Below, piece after piece: positions 46,801 to 51,453 of a stretch of DNA of 64,000 nucleotides. The translations under genes and the position numbers were made by a program. This stretch comes from Rhinopomastus cyanomelas (taxonomy: Eukaryota > Chordata > Aves > Bucerotiformes > Rhinopomastidae), in contig VXBP01004440.1 in NCBI GenBank assembly GCA_013400115.1, positions 331,677 through 395,676 of the forward strand. Direction: 5' to 3'. The notes beneath the pieces are model-generated. The model ran no database searches. It worked only from the letters and a program-made list of their open reading frames with translations, and was not told where the DNA came from. Every line of letters begins with the position of its first letter. The stretch's first letter is position 1.

Positions 46801-49264
46801 TTAAACTAATGAGCTAGTGAGATCTTACGTTAAGTCACCCTCTGCGGTTCAGTCTCCTGTTAACAGAGCGCAGGGGACCGGTGCCGGTCTGCAGGCACAG
46901 CTCCTGCAGCTTGAGCCACTCTCAGCTGGACTCGAGGCTTCACAGGCTCGCAGGGCTGGAAGGGACCTCCTAAGGGCATCCAGATCAACCCCCACTTGCA
47001 CCAAGCAGGGCCACCACTCACTAGAGCAGGTTGCCCACAGCCCCAGCCAGCCTGACCTTGAATGTTCCACCCTCAGGCTCAACAACTTTGTCCTCTTGTC
47101 TCTCTGGGTAGATGGAGCTCTCTCCGGACACCCGGAGCTCTCTCTGGACACCCGGAGCTCTCTCTGGACACGCGGAGCTCTCTCCGGACACCCAGTCCAA
47201 CCCCCTGCCACGCAGAGCTCTCTCTGGACACGCAGAGCTCTCTCTGGGTAGATGGAGCTCTCTCCGGACACCCGGAGCTCTCTCCGGACACCCGGAGCTC
47301 TCTCCGGACACCCAGAGCTCTCTCCGGACACGCAGAGCTCTCTCCGGACACCCGGAGCTCTCTCCGGACACCCGGAGCTCTCTCTGGACACGCGGAGCTC
47401 TCTCCGGACACCCAGAGCTCTCTCTGGACACCCGGAGCTCTCTCTGGACACCCGGAGCTCTCTCCGGACACCCGGAGCTCTCTCTGGACACGCGGAGCTC
47501 TCTCCGGACACCCAGAGCTCTCTCTGGACACCCGGAGCTCTCTCTGGACACCCGGAGCTCTCTCCGGACACCCGGAGCTCTCTCTGGACACGCGGAGCTC
47601 TCTCCGGACACCCAGAGCTCTCTCTGGACACCCGGAGCTCTCTCTGGACACCCGGAGCTCTCTCCGGACACCCGGAGCTCTCTCTGGACACGCGGAGCTC
47701 TCTCCGGACACCCAGAGCTCTCTCTGGACACCCGGAGCTCTCTCTGGACACCCGGAGCTCTCTCCGGACACCCGGAGCTCTCTCTGGACACGCGGAGCTC
47801 TCTCCGGACACCCAGAGCTCTCTCTGGACACCCGGAGCTCTCTCCGGACACCCGGAGCTCTCTCTGGACACGCGGAGCTCTCTCCGGACACCCAGAGCTC
47901 TCTCTGGACACCCGGAGCTCTCTCTGGACACCCGGAGCTCTCTCTGGACACCCGGAGCTCTCTCTGGACACGCGGAGCTCTCTCTGGACACCCGGAGCTC
48001 TCTCTGGACACGCGGAGCTCTCTCTGGACACCCGGAGCTCTCTCTACTCCACACAGAGCCCCATCCCACTGGCCCAGGGCATCTGGGGACCACAAACATG
48101 AGCAGAAGCACCGATGGAATCCTTACCGAGCACCGTGATGGTGGTGTAGATCTCCTGGGGAGGGTCTGTGTAGAGCTGGCAGAAGTACCTTCCTTCATCA
48201 GAGATGGAGACATTGGTCAAGGACACCCGGAGCTCGCTGTTGGAGAAGTTCACCAGCTGGAACCTGCTGTCCTTCAGCGCTGCGGAGCGAGCAGAGCCTC
48301 AGTGACTGCGGGGGGTCGCAGCACCCCGCCCGACACGCAGCAGAGCCAAGGTCTACACGGCACCCGGACGAGGCGCCCCACGGGTCCCTCACTGCAGCTC
48401 CCATCTGCTTCTCACCTCCAGCCTATCAAGCACGTCTGCTCTCGGATCACCACGGAGAAGCAGGGCCGGGCACAGCGCCGGCTCCCTGGGCAGTTTGCTA
48501 CCAGAGGGCTGAGGGATGTGGAGGTGAAGAGCTCAGCGTGAGAACCCCTCTCCCACCGGGCTGCTCCTGCCTGGCCGCAGGCAGTGATGGGGGACAGTGA
48601 AGAACTGGGGGAAAGCCTGGCTTAAGACTTGTTTCCTGGCCAGGAAGCACAAGGCACGTGGCCACCTCCCGGCACCCCCAGCTTGCCCAACCCGCGGCGT
48701 CTCGGCGCGGCTCCACCACAGCCAGAGGGCAAAGCCGGCCTCAGCGCTGCGGGCACAGCGGGGTCGGGAGAGCTGGGTTTGGCTGCCGCGAGGTCTCGGC
48801 CCCTCCAGCCTTCGACCCCAGCAGACTGCCTCCGGGAGCCCCGCGCTGCCTCAGCGTCGCCCCGATCCCTTCGCCTGCGCCAGCCACACACTTGGCGCTC
48901 GACTGCAACTCGCCAACTCGCCCTGGACTACTCCAATCGATTCCCATCTCAAAGTGGGACCATGAAGGCTTCCACTAAGGAGAAAGATGACGATCCCCTG
49001 TCTCATCTGCCCTCGGAAGAACCGACTGAGCTCCCGGCACGGCGAGAGGAGACCGCGGCAAGAGCCTTGTCCCCGGTGCAGGAGGAGCCGCTGCCGAGCG
49101 AGGGAAGGGGGACGTACGTCTGAAGTCGCGGAAGTAAATCGTTTGCCTGTTGGGGTTCAGCAGCTGAATCACCGAGTCGTCGCTGTTCTTCACGCGGCAG
49201 CTGATGGTGGCGACGTCTCCCTCCACCACTGTCACGTCTTCGGTCACCAGGTTCTGGCCGTCAC
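10700..49264 (-). CDS. CADM1: CADM1, cell adhesion molecule 1, exons 2-12 (5' partial)
   Basis: Coding segments on the minus strand are 49264-49118, 48279-48127, 44715-44578, 43070-42915, 35957-35858, 33742-33570, 30746-30672, 22023-21991 (cassette), 18472-18419 (cassette), 11636-11505 and 10818-10700. They encode a type I plasma-membrane adhesion protein. Ig1 (Cys in ATISC and RYFCQ) is followed by Ig2 (ELNC, PVIC), Ig3 (ELTC, TYRCEAS), a Thr-rich stalk, one membrane span and a short tail with the 4.1-binding [10 protein letters not shown] and C-terminal EYFI, a class II PDZ ligand. In the family these domains mediate homophilic and nectin-like heterophilic adhesion in epithelia and synapses. 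Without exons 9 and 10 the length fits the usual roughly 440 residues once exon 1 is added. CADM2, 3 and 4 fit worse: the [14 protein letters not shown] and DPPQE-YTTITVL segments are CADM1-like. Start codon and signal peptide lie outside the window. Confidence 0.96.
10819..11504 (-). other. CADM1: CADM1 intron 11
   Basis: A short phase-1 intron with donor GTAAGAG and acceptor TTGCAG. About a third of it is a tandem repeat (10918-11165); the rest is unique GC-rich sequence. Confidence 0.93.
10918..11165 (+). repeat. Tandem repeat, unit 61-71 bp, four copies
   Basis: GTCACCAGCCTCTCAGTCTC recurs at 10918, 10979 and 11043, with a GTAACC variant at 11114, each followed by TCTCAGCTTCCCC and, in most copies, a CTCAACATCATC segment. 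On the transcript strand it is purine-rich. It lies just upstream of the last exon. Confidence 0.92.
11505..11636 (-). CDS. CADM1: CADM1 exon 11: juxtamembrane and transmembrane segment
   Basis: It encodes [16 protein letters not shown], then the hydrophobic span [20 protein letters not shown] and [10 protein letters not shown]. The acceptor is CTCAACAG and the donor GTAAGAG, and the exon is 132 nt in phase 1-1. In CADM1 the segment before the membrane is the site of ADAM-type shedding, and the span is cut later by gamma-secretase. The Gly-rich start of the span is typical of the family. Confidence 0.97.
12102..12358. mobile_element. Non-autonomous hAT-like DNA transposon remnant
   Basis: The ends form terminal inverted repeats: CAGGGGTCCTCAAAC at 12110 on the left and GTTTGAGGACCCCT at 12341-12354 on the right. 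The bases outside them (GTCTAGG and CCTAGAC) are also inverted. The right end read inward (TTTTTAAACAGGGG, then GTCCCTCAGAC, then GGGCTATAGTTTG) resembles the termini of known vertebrate hAT-derived short elements. No transposase remains. Confidence 0.75.
12380..12436 (+). mobile_element. CR1 LINE 3' terminal fragment
   Basis: CTGGACCTGATGGTCC followed by GAGGTCCCTTCCAGCC and GGATTCTAC is a diverged CR1 end. It sits about 20 bp from the hAT-like element. Confidence 0.7.
13372..14325 (-). mobile_element. CR1 LINE, longest copy in the window (about 950 bp)
   Basis: The 3' end is on the left (CACAGGATCACAGAGCATTA), with a second terminal unit at about 13460 followed by the body into ORF2. The minus-strand frame still reads [18 protein letters not shown] and [20 protein letters not shown], from the C-terminal reverse-transcriptase region. 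It is 5' truncated near 14325 and broken by stops. Confidence 0.92.
15590..15870. promoter_or_regulatory. Candidate intronic regulatory element with paired TAAT/ATCAAT motifs
   Basis: CGATCAATAG occurs at 15642 and 15794, and GACACTTAATGGCC occurs exactly at 15709 and 15755, giving an A-B-B-A order. The block ends with CTTTGATTAGTTAATCAG (about 15849-15866). TAAT and ATCAAT are homeodomain/CUT-type cores. It is AT-rich within GC-rich, repeat-rich DNA. The regulatory role is inference. Confidence 0.4.
15959..16545 (-). mobile_element. CR1 LINE, minus strand
   Basis: The left end is GATCACAGAGCATCAGGGAC with a single terminal unit, followed by the body (GGAACATGTCCAGG, GGAACCTCCTCTGCTCCAG) into the ORF2 region at about 16440. 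It is 5' truncated near 16545. Confidence 0.92.
18273..18306 (+). other. G-quadruplex motif beside CADM1 exon 10 donor
   Basis: Four G runs of at least four, GGGG TGTC GGGG TGTT GGGG, then T and about nine more G, lie on the plus strand, which is the template for CADM1. The motif is about 110 nt past the exon 10 donor in the direction of transcription. The nascent RNA would be C-rich, so any quadruplex would be in template DNA. Confidence 0.7.
18419..18472 (-). CDS. CADM1: CADM1 exon 10: 54-nt cassette exon of the stalk
   Basis: The acceptor is ACTTGTAAG and the donor GTAAGGG; the exon is phase 1-1 and encodes (G)[17 protein letters not shown]. It matches the optional acidic segment found in some mammalian CADM1 isoforms, so its correct borders in this bird indicate an ancient cassette. 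The acceptor has only a weak pyrimidine tract, as expected for a poorly included exon. It adds 18 residues between the Thr-rich stalk and the membrane exon. Confidence 0.9.
18983..19342. repeat. Minisatellite, unit 34 bp, about 10.5 copies
   Basis: The unit is CCCCCTGGGGGATGCTGCTG plus TGGGGGGTAAATA with minor variants; two copies carry GGTACTGGGCTGCAAAA instead. CCCCCTGGGGG is self-complementary. On the CADM1 strand each unit offers TTACCCCCCAGCAGCAG, which resembles a 3' splice site. The array is about 510 nt upstream of exon 10. Because 34 is not a multiple of three, the minus strand reads as a spurious [13 protein letters not shown] protein. Confidence 0.95.
20302..20323 (+). repeat. (CGC)n microsatellite, about 7 copies
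   Basis: A pure CGC run in unique intronic sequence; the reading frame through it is not coding. Confidence 0.85.
20524..20690 (+). repeat. Duplicated 80-bp segment with poly(C), split by NN gap
   Basis: Two copies begin GTGGGTTTGG (20524 and 20608), run through CAGTTTTTAAT, a C run of 12-14 and a diverged AT-rich end finishing in TTTTTG. The two Ns at 20606-20607 sit exactly between the copies, so the join may be real or an assembly artefact. Confidence 0.75.
20950..21213 (+). mobile_element. CR1 LINE 3' portion
   Basis: TGGAACAGGCTGCCCAGGG and GTTTAAAACCCACCTGGA lead to GGGATCCTGCCCTGGCAGG and the end GTTCTGTGATTCTGTGATC. An internal CTGATGGGGCTGCCCAGAGG block near 21055 also occurs, diverged, near 19727 outside this copy. 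Confidence 0.88.
21299..21418 (-). mobile_element. CR1 LINE 3' fragment, minus strand
   Basis: It starts CACAGAATCACAGAGCATTA and contains a single terminal unit plus the short GGAACGTGGCCAGG body, truncated near 21418. Confidence 0.9.
21991..22023 (-). CDS. CADM1: CADM1 exon 9: 33-nt cassette microexon of the stalk
   Basis: Acceptor GTGTGTAG and donor GTTGGT flank 33 nt that encode (D)[10 protein letters not shown] in phase 1-1. This peptide is a known optional insert of mammalian CADM1, so the exon is ancient. Its Thr residues add possible O-glycosylation sites to the stalk. The donor is weak and the exon very short, consistent with regulated inclusion. Confidence 0.93.
22401..23022. repeat. 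Seven near-identical 89-bp tandem units
   Basis: The unit starts CTGACCTCCTGCTGCTCCCT at 22401, 22490, 22579, 22668, 22757, 22846 and 22935, and the copies look identical by eye. Part of it (GGGCTGCCCAGGGTGCTGGT then TGAGTCC) matches the CR1 fragment at 62872, so the unit seems seeded by a CR1 piece. The array runs directly into a minus-strand CR1 at 23023 and ends about 380 nt upstream of exon 9 on the CADM1 strand. Confidence 0.97.
23023..23122 (-). mobile_element. CR1 LINE 3' terminal unit
   Basis: It begins CACAAGATCACAGAACATGA directly at the end of the 89-bp array, and ends after GATCCCCTAGACCAAGTGG. Confidence 0.88.
23158..23245 (+). mobile_element. CR1 LINE 3' terminal fragment
   Basis: GTTGGACTTCAAGATCTTCC followed by AACCAAATTGATTCTGG is a diverged plus-strand CR1 end. 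Confidence 0.65.
23477..23786 (-). mobile_element. CR1 LINE with three tandem terminal units
   Basis: Units begin near 23477, 23565 and 23657, each with GGACTGGAAGGGACCTGG-type cores and CAGCAGGATCCC, followed by a short body (CCAGGTGGGCTCTAAACATC) truncated near 23786. Confidence 0.9.
25025..25166. repeat. 38-bp tandem triplicate plus partial copy
   Basis: CCTGCCCTGAGCTCCAGGCA then CCTGGTGTCCCCCCACAG is repeated exactly at 25025, 25063 and 25101. A fourth, diverged copy starts at about 25139. Confidence 0.93.
25418..25840 (-). mobile_element. CR1 LINE, minus strand, internally deleted
   Basis: A single terminal unit at the left (AGAATCACAGAACATCAGGG) is followed by the body to the GATGCTCCCCTCCCTCCATC region. 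The AGCTCCAGAGCCCC block seen in other copies is missing here. Confidence 0.9.
26555..26745 (-). mobile_element. CR1 LINE fragment broken by a single N
   Basis: The terminal unit and body run normally to GACTCCACAAC. An N at 26691 then joins to a second terminal-unit piece (ACCATCCAGTCCATTTACC). The order is discontinuous with the CR1 consensus. Confidence 0.85.
28553..28745 (-). mobile_element. CR1 LINE, two terminal units and remnant
   Basis: Units begin at about 28558 (ATCATTAGGGATTGGAAGGG) and 28640 (CAGCATCACAGAACATCAGG). The second ends in CCTAGACCAGGTCA, and a weak third copy lies at 28733. Confidence 0.9.
28915..29425. repeat. Minisatellite, unit 94-104 bp, about five copies
   Basis: CCATCTCCCC recurs near 28917, 29020, 29120, 29214 and 29318. 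Between the copies lie GAAAAGCTA, AAACCCCCGTGGAGGAG and CTTCTATGGACAACCA. Spacing differences come from small indels. It begins about 170 bp past a CR1 array. Confidence 0.93.
30672..30746 (-). CDS. CADM1: CADM1 exon 8: Thr-rich stalk cassette
   Basis: The acceptor is TTTTATCCAG and the donor GTATGG; the exon is 75 nt in phase 1-1. It encodes (D)PPTTLPPP, a run of ten Thr, then IPTTIT. This is the heavily O-glycosylated stalk of CADM1, where length and sugar load affect proteolytic shedding. The Thr run is a few residues shorter than in human. With exons 9 and 10 it forms the variable stalk. Confidence 0.95.
30691..30720 (-). repeat. CADM1: Coding ACC/ACA/ACT trinucleotide tract (Thr10)
   Basis: Ten consecutive Thr codons, mostly ACC, inside exon 8. 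The near-pure repeat is prone to slippage by whole codons, so length variation would keep the frame. Confidence 0.95.
30747..33569 (-). other. CADM1: CADM1 intron 7
   Basis: A 2.8-kb intron without recognised CR1. Its end next to exon 8 is A-rich on the plus strand (30755-30835), giving exon 8 a T-rich upstream tract. An AT-rich unique block (31640-31790) contains CCTAATTAAGACACC. 33240-33540 is CpG-rich. No other gene is seen. Confidence 0.92.
33570..33742 (-). CDS. CADM1: CADM1 exon 7: second half of Ig3
   Basis: The acceptor is CCTCTGTAG and the donor GTACGTG. It encodes [13 protein letters not shown] through [20 protein letters not shown] to DYMLFVY, with the F-strand Cys and two N-glycosylation sequons (NKT and NGT). 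The exon starts with one base completing a Gln codon. Ig3 diverges more from mammalian CADM1 than the rest, but the DDEMPQH and [14 protein letters not shown] cores are kept. Confidence 0.97.
33743..35857 (-). other. CADM1: CADM1 intron 6
   Basis: A 2.1-kb intron splitting Ig3, with strong donor GTAAGTT. A G-rich tract (33871-33902) and a CpG-rich block (34030-34600) are visible. No CR1 and no other gene were recognised. Confidence 0.92.
35858..35957 (-). CDS. CADM1: CADM1 exon 6: first half of Ig3
   Basis: The acceptor is CGCCCCACAG. The exon encodes [20 protein letters not shown], then [12 protein letters not shown] with the B-strand Cys of Ig3. Its first two bases complete a Tyr codon begun in exon 5 and its last two are completed by exon 7, so the 100-nt exon cannot be skipped without a frameshift. 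Confidence 0.96.
36091..36302 (+). repeat. 62-bp tandem repeat, 3.4 copies
   Basis: CTGAGCGGGGTCTGGGGAGC recurs at 36091, 36153, 36215 and 36277. The later full copies are nearly identical (GTCAGTGTGACCCAGGGC) and the first differs at several bases. It lies about 135 nt upstream of the exon 6 acceptor on the CADM1 strand. Confidence 0.95.
37068..37226 (-). mobile_element. CR1 terminal units, one minus and one partial plus
   Basis: A minus-strand unit (GATCACAGAACATTAGGGAC to CCCCTAGATCCAG) is followed at 37158 by the start of another. From about 37170 this switches to plus orientation (GGACTGGACTGGATGGTC), giving an inverted junction. Confidence 0.8.
39147..39460 (-). mobile_element. CR1 LINE with three tandem terminal units
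   Basis: Units begin near 39147, 39236 and 39312. The second and third share the variant TTAGAAGATGGAAGGG, showing that they were copied from each other. A short body to CAACCCCCCTGGGCA follows. Confidence 0.9.
40131..40596 (-). mobile_element. CR1 LINE, minus strand, with N-marked internal gap
   Basis: Two terminal units (40131-40262) end at an N at 40263. The sequence resumes at GGGGTCACCCCTCAGGCTCC, several hundred bases further into the CR1 consensus, and continues to the ORF2 region GGATGCTGCTGGCCTTG near 40530. Confidence 0.88.
40597..40713 (+). mobile_element. CR1 LINE fragment, inverted relative to its neighbour
   Basis: GACCTTCTTCCCAGTGAGGG to TGTTTAAATCCTGCCTGGAC is plus-strand CR1 body, joined directly to the 5' end of the preceding minus-strand copy. 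It lacks the usual 3' terminus. Confidence 0.85.
41043..41108 (+). mobile_element. CR1 LINE 3' terminal fragment
   Basis: GGTTGGACTGGATGAGCTCG followed by TGGTTCTGTGATCCTAC, the same subfamily as the copy ending at 7838. Confidence 0.8.
41513..41862 (-). mobile_element. CR1 LINE with three tandem terminal units
   Basis: Units begin near 41516, 41606 and 41697, with GGAAGGGACCTTCAAAGACC in the first and a near copy in the second. The body (GATGGCCAGATGGGTTTGAA) then runs to CCACAACCCCCTGG, where it is truncated. Confidence 0.92.
42915..43070 (-). CDS. CADM1: CADM1 exon 5: second half of Ig2
   Basis: The acceptor is CTCCCTGCAG and the donor GTGAGTAG. It encodes (G)[20 protein letters not shown], then [16 protein letters not shown] with the F-strand Cys, and [10 protein letters not shown]. 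One residue is absent compared with human in the HPAV-LQTQ loop. The phase-1 end matches exon 6. Confidence 0.97.
43071..44577 (-). other. CADM1: CADM1 intron 4
   Basis: A 1.5-kb intron splitting Ig2, of unique sequence without recognised repeats. Its donor GTAGCTG is weaker than others in the gene. No other gene is seen. Confidence 0.93.
44578..44715 (-). CDS. CADM1: CADM1 exon 4: first half of Ig2
   Basis: The acceptor is TCCGTTGCAG. It encodes (V)[19 protein letters not shown], then [20 protein letters not shown] and NKELT. It carries the B-strand Cys and the NCT glycosylation sequon of Ig2, plus the Trp of the Ig core. PPRNL-IDIQK is diagnostic for CADM1 among the four CADM paralogs. Confidence 0.98.
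45540..45895 (-). mobile_element. CR1 LINE, older subfamily, minus strand
   Basis: It starts CATGGAATCACAGAATCATG and continues with GACCACCCAGTCCAACCACC and CTGGGCAGCCTGTTCCAGGG. This is a subfamily unlike the abundant young copies, and it is truncated around 45895. Confidence 0.85.
46381..46650. mobile_element. CR1 terminal units in both orientations
   Basis: Two minus-strand units (46381-46515) are followed, after about 40 bp, by a plus-strand unit from 46556 (GGACCCTGCTCTGGCAGGGG, then GATCTCTCGAGGTCCC). A second plus unit breaks off at about 46650. The arrangement is inverted. Confidence 0.85.
46940..47088 (-). mobile_element. CR1 LINE 3' fragment, older copy
   Basis: GGCTGGAAGGGACCTCCTAA, AGCAGGTTGCCCACAGCCC and CAGCCTGACCTTGAATG mark a diverged minus-strand CR1. 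It directly borders the 20-bp minisatellite. Confidence 0.82.
47108..48050. repeat. 20-bp minisatellite, about 47 copies, 120-bp higher-order period
   Basis: The unit is GGACACCCGGAGCTCTCTCT, with variants CCGG/CTGG, CACCC/CACGC and CGGAG/CAGAG. From about 47380 to 47880 the variants repeat with a period of six units (120 bp). The left end carries two GGGTAGATGGAGCTC variant units and one unit fused to a CR1-like piece (CCCAGTCCAACCCCCTGCCA). All six frames stay open because no frame of the unit holds a stop and 20 is coprime with 3. The unit matches exon 3 (48221-48240) at 18 of 20 bases. Confidence 0.98.
48127..48279 (-). CDS. CADM1: CADM1 exon 3: second half of Ig1
   Basis: The acceptor is GCTCCGCAG and the donor GTAAGG. 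It encodes (P)[20 protein letters not shown], then [20 protein letters not shown] and [10 protein letters not shown]. It carries the F-strand Cys in the DEGRYFC motif and two sequons (NFS, NVS). The bases encoding ELRVS are those shared with the neighbouring intronic minisatellite. Confidence 0.98.
48280..49117 (-). other. CADM1: CADM1 intron 2
   Basis: An 0.84-kb intron splitting Ig1, unique sequence without recognised repeats. Donor GTACGTC, acceptor GCTCCGCAG. Confidence 0.94.
49118..49264 (-). CDS. CADM1: CADM1 exon 2: mature N terminus and first half of Ig1
   Basis: The acceptor is CTCCCGAAG. The exon encodes (G)[17 protein letters not shown], then [20 protein letters not shown] and [11 protein letters not shown]. 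In human CADM1, GDGQNL spans the signal-peptide end, so exon 1 should hold only the 5' UTR and signal sequence. The B-strand Cys is present. The human sequon at this position (NKS) is replaced by KNSD, which is not a sequon. Confidence 0.97.
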
Positions 49265-49363
49265 CTTCGGGAGAGGGCAGAGATCAGACAGCTCAGTCAG
49301 GCACGGCAGGGTTCAGCGGGGACCCAACGCCCAGGGGCTGCTCTGCCAAAACAGTCTGGCACA

Positions 49364-49535
49364 GGGTCACAGAACACCAGGGGTTGGAAGGGACCTTCAA
49401 AGACCATCCAGTCCAACCCCCTGCCCCAGCAGGATCTCCTCGATCCAGTCCCACAGCAACACGTCCAGGCGGGTTTTAAACGTCCCCACAGAAGGAGACT
49501 CCACAACTGTCCTGGGCAGCCTGTTTCAAACCCCA
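49364..49535 (-). mobile_element. CR1 LINE 3' portion, minus strand
   Basis: GGTCACAGAACACCAGGGGT starts a single terminal unit, followed by the body to CTCCACAACTGTCCTGGGCA, about 100 nt upstream of exon 2 on the gene strand. Confidence 0.9.
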
Positions 49536-50163
49536 CAGACCTCACGGACCAGGACATGAAGCAAAGAGAGAGAAATCCAGGACGTTTCACAAAGTGAGGG
49601 ACCCAGGCAGGTGGCCACAGGAGGACCTTCAGCCACCCACCTCTGCCCAGGGAGTGGTGGGGACGGTCCAGCTCTGCAGTGAGTTGGGAGAGACCACAAA
49701 GAGGCAAGAGGTGGATAAAGTCTGTGAAGAGCAAACACCTCAGGAGGTCACTTCTGCTCTGGTTCCTCCCTCACCCTGCACCCTGCCCAGCTCCCTCTCG
49801 CTCTCTGTGTCGCTGTTACTGCTCCACAAGTGGTGTCAGGCAGAACTTCTGCATCACTTGGAGAGGGAGAGGTGGATAAACCATCCCAGACCTTTCCACG
49901 CCTGACGGCCCCGAGCTCTTCTGCCCCGTCGCTCTGCATCCTGCTTCTCCACACGGATGAGCCCAAACGGCAGCGTGAGAAGCTGTGACCGCGCAGACTC
50001 TCAGCCGGAGCGGAGACGAGTCCCCCCAGGGCTGCGTGAGCGGTGCAGAACCCCCGTCACACACGTCTGCCTGCTTCCAGCACTGCTTTCTGCAGGCTGG
50101 TCAGGCTCAAAGCCTCGGATGAGCCCCCAGCCATCCCAGCACCCTGGCAGAACCGCAGCGGCA

Positions 50164-50552
50164 GGATCACAGGACGTTAGGGATTGGAAGGGACCCCGAA
50201 ACATCGTCCAGTCCCATCCCCCTGCCACAGCAGGATCCCCTAGATCCAGTCTCACAGGAACAGTCCAGGTGGGTTTTAGACATCTCCAGGGAAGGAGACT
50301 CCACAACCCCCCTGGGCAGCCCCTGCCAGGGCTCTGTCACCTTCACCATCAAGAAGGTCCTTCTCAGATAGATGTGGAACCTCCTCTGCTCCAGCTCACA
50401 CCCACAGCCCCTTGTCCTATCATTGGGTGCCCCTGGCTCCATCCTCTCTTCCAATCTCTAATGTTCTGTGATCCTGCCGTGGTGGTGGGATTGGACTGGA
50501 TGATCTTTCGAGGTCCCTTCCAATCCCCAATGTTCTGTGATCCTGTGACTGA
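50164..50552. mobile_element. CR1 LINE, minus body with a plus 3' end attached
   Basis: A minus-strand copy from GGATCACAGGACGTTAGGGA to TGGCTCCATCCTC (about 50445) is joined to plus-strand 3' ends (CCAATCTCTAATGTTCTGTG, then a full unit ending GTTCTGTGATCCTGTG). The right flank is the 61-70-bp repeat. Confidence 0.88.
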
Positions 50553-50790
50553 GCCCTGCCTGCTGTCCCCACAGTAGCCCACATGGCCACCAACCAAGAG
50601 CCACAGCAACTGAGCCCTGCCTGCTGTCACCAAGGTAGCCCACACAGACCTCATGGCCACCAACCACAAGCCACACCAACTGAGCCCTGCCTGCTGTCAC
50701 CAAGGTAGCCTGCGCAGACCTCATGGCCACCAAACACAAGCCACAGCAACTGAGCTCTGCCTCCTGTCCCCACAGCAGCTCGCACAGACC
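50548..50790. repeat. Tandem repeat, unit 61-70 bp, about 3.5 copies
   Basis: ACTGAGCCCTGCCTGCTGTC recurs at 50548, 50609 and 50679, with a variant at 50749; most copies carry TCATGGCCACCAA and AAGCCACA. The first unit starts within the CR1 terminus TGTGACTGAG, so the array grew from the CR1 flank. Confidence 0.93.
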
Positions 50791-51453
50791 TTCATGGCGC
50801 CAACCCCATCGGACCGCCGACCCCTAACAGCCACCGGCAGGATCTGGTGCAGACGGCACTCTGGTGGCACAAGCAAAACCCTCGGGCACCGTCCCAGGGA
50901 GCCCCTTCCCCCAAATCTGCCAAGGCGGCGGCTCCTGCGGAGGATCAGCCCGGCGCTCCGTGCCGAGCCCGGCGCTCGCGGCAAACCACTAACGCAGCCA
51001 TTAAGATTCGACTGCCATCCCGGCAATTACCGGCGGCGTGCCTCCCCCCACCCGCCCGAGACGCTCGGCCCTGTTTTCAATCCATCAGGCTGTTCCCCGC
51101 GCCCGCTGCACCCACACCAGCTCAGAGGACTGTTTGAATTAACAGGAATTACAGAAGGACTCATTTAGAAATAAATTATTTGAAGTTCAAGCCACTGGAG
51201 CTTCTCGCGCCGGGATGCTGCTGCGTGAAGCTGCTGCCGGCGCCGGGAGAGCAGCAGCCCAGAGGCCCTTGTCTCTGCCTGAGGCCACCCCAGTCCCTGC
51301 TGTTCCGATGGCAAAGGCAGGCACCGGGCAGCAAGCTGTGTCGCCACGTCCCTCTTAGCCGGGCACAGGCTGGCACCTCAGCTCCCGGGCAGCGGCTGTG
51401 TTCCAGCCCCTTTCCTCCCCGTGCAGCAGTGGGACAGACTGGAGCAGCAGTCC

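Larger units (their letters stand above)
44716..48126 (-). other. CADM1: CADM1 intron 3
   Basis: A 3.4-kb intron between Ig1 and Ig2 with donor GTAAGG. It contains three CR1 fragments of different age, AT-rich blocks at 46080-46180 and 46730-46830, and the long 20-bp minisatellite that ends about 75 nt from exon 3. 44960-45400 is CpG-rich, with no gene seen. Confidence 0.92.

Noticed and set aside
47108..48050. CRISPR-like array of short direct repeats
   Set aside because: Repeats are contiguous without unique spacers, and the sequence is vertebrate.
46849..48541. Very long open frames on all six frames (up to about 450 codons) encoding [11 protein letters not shown] or [17 protein letters not shown] repeats
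   Set aside because: They are a by-product of a 20-bp minisatellite without stops inside CADM1 intron 3; no start context, splice structure or domain supports coding.
10700..49264. Assignment to another CADM paralog (CADM2, CADM3 or CADM4), because Ig3 is diverged
   Set aside because: Ig1, Ig2, the Thr-rich stalk and the tail all fit CADM1 specifically; the other paralogs lack [24 protein letters not shown] and the long Thr run.
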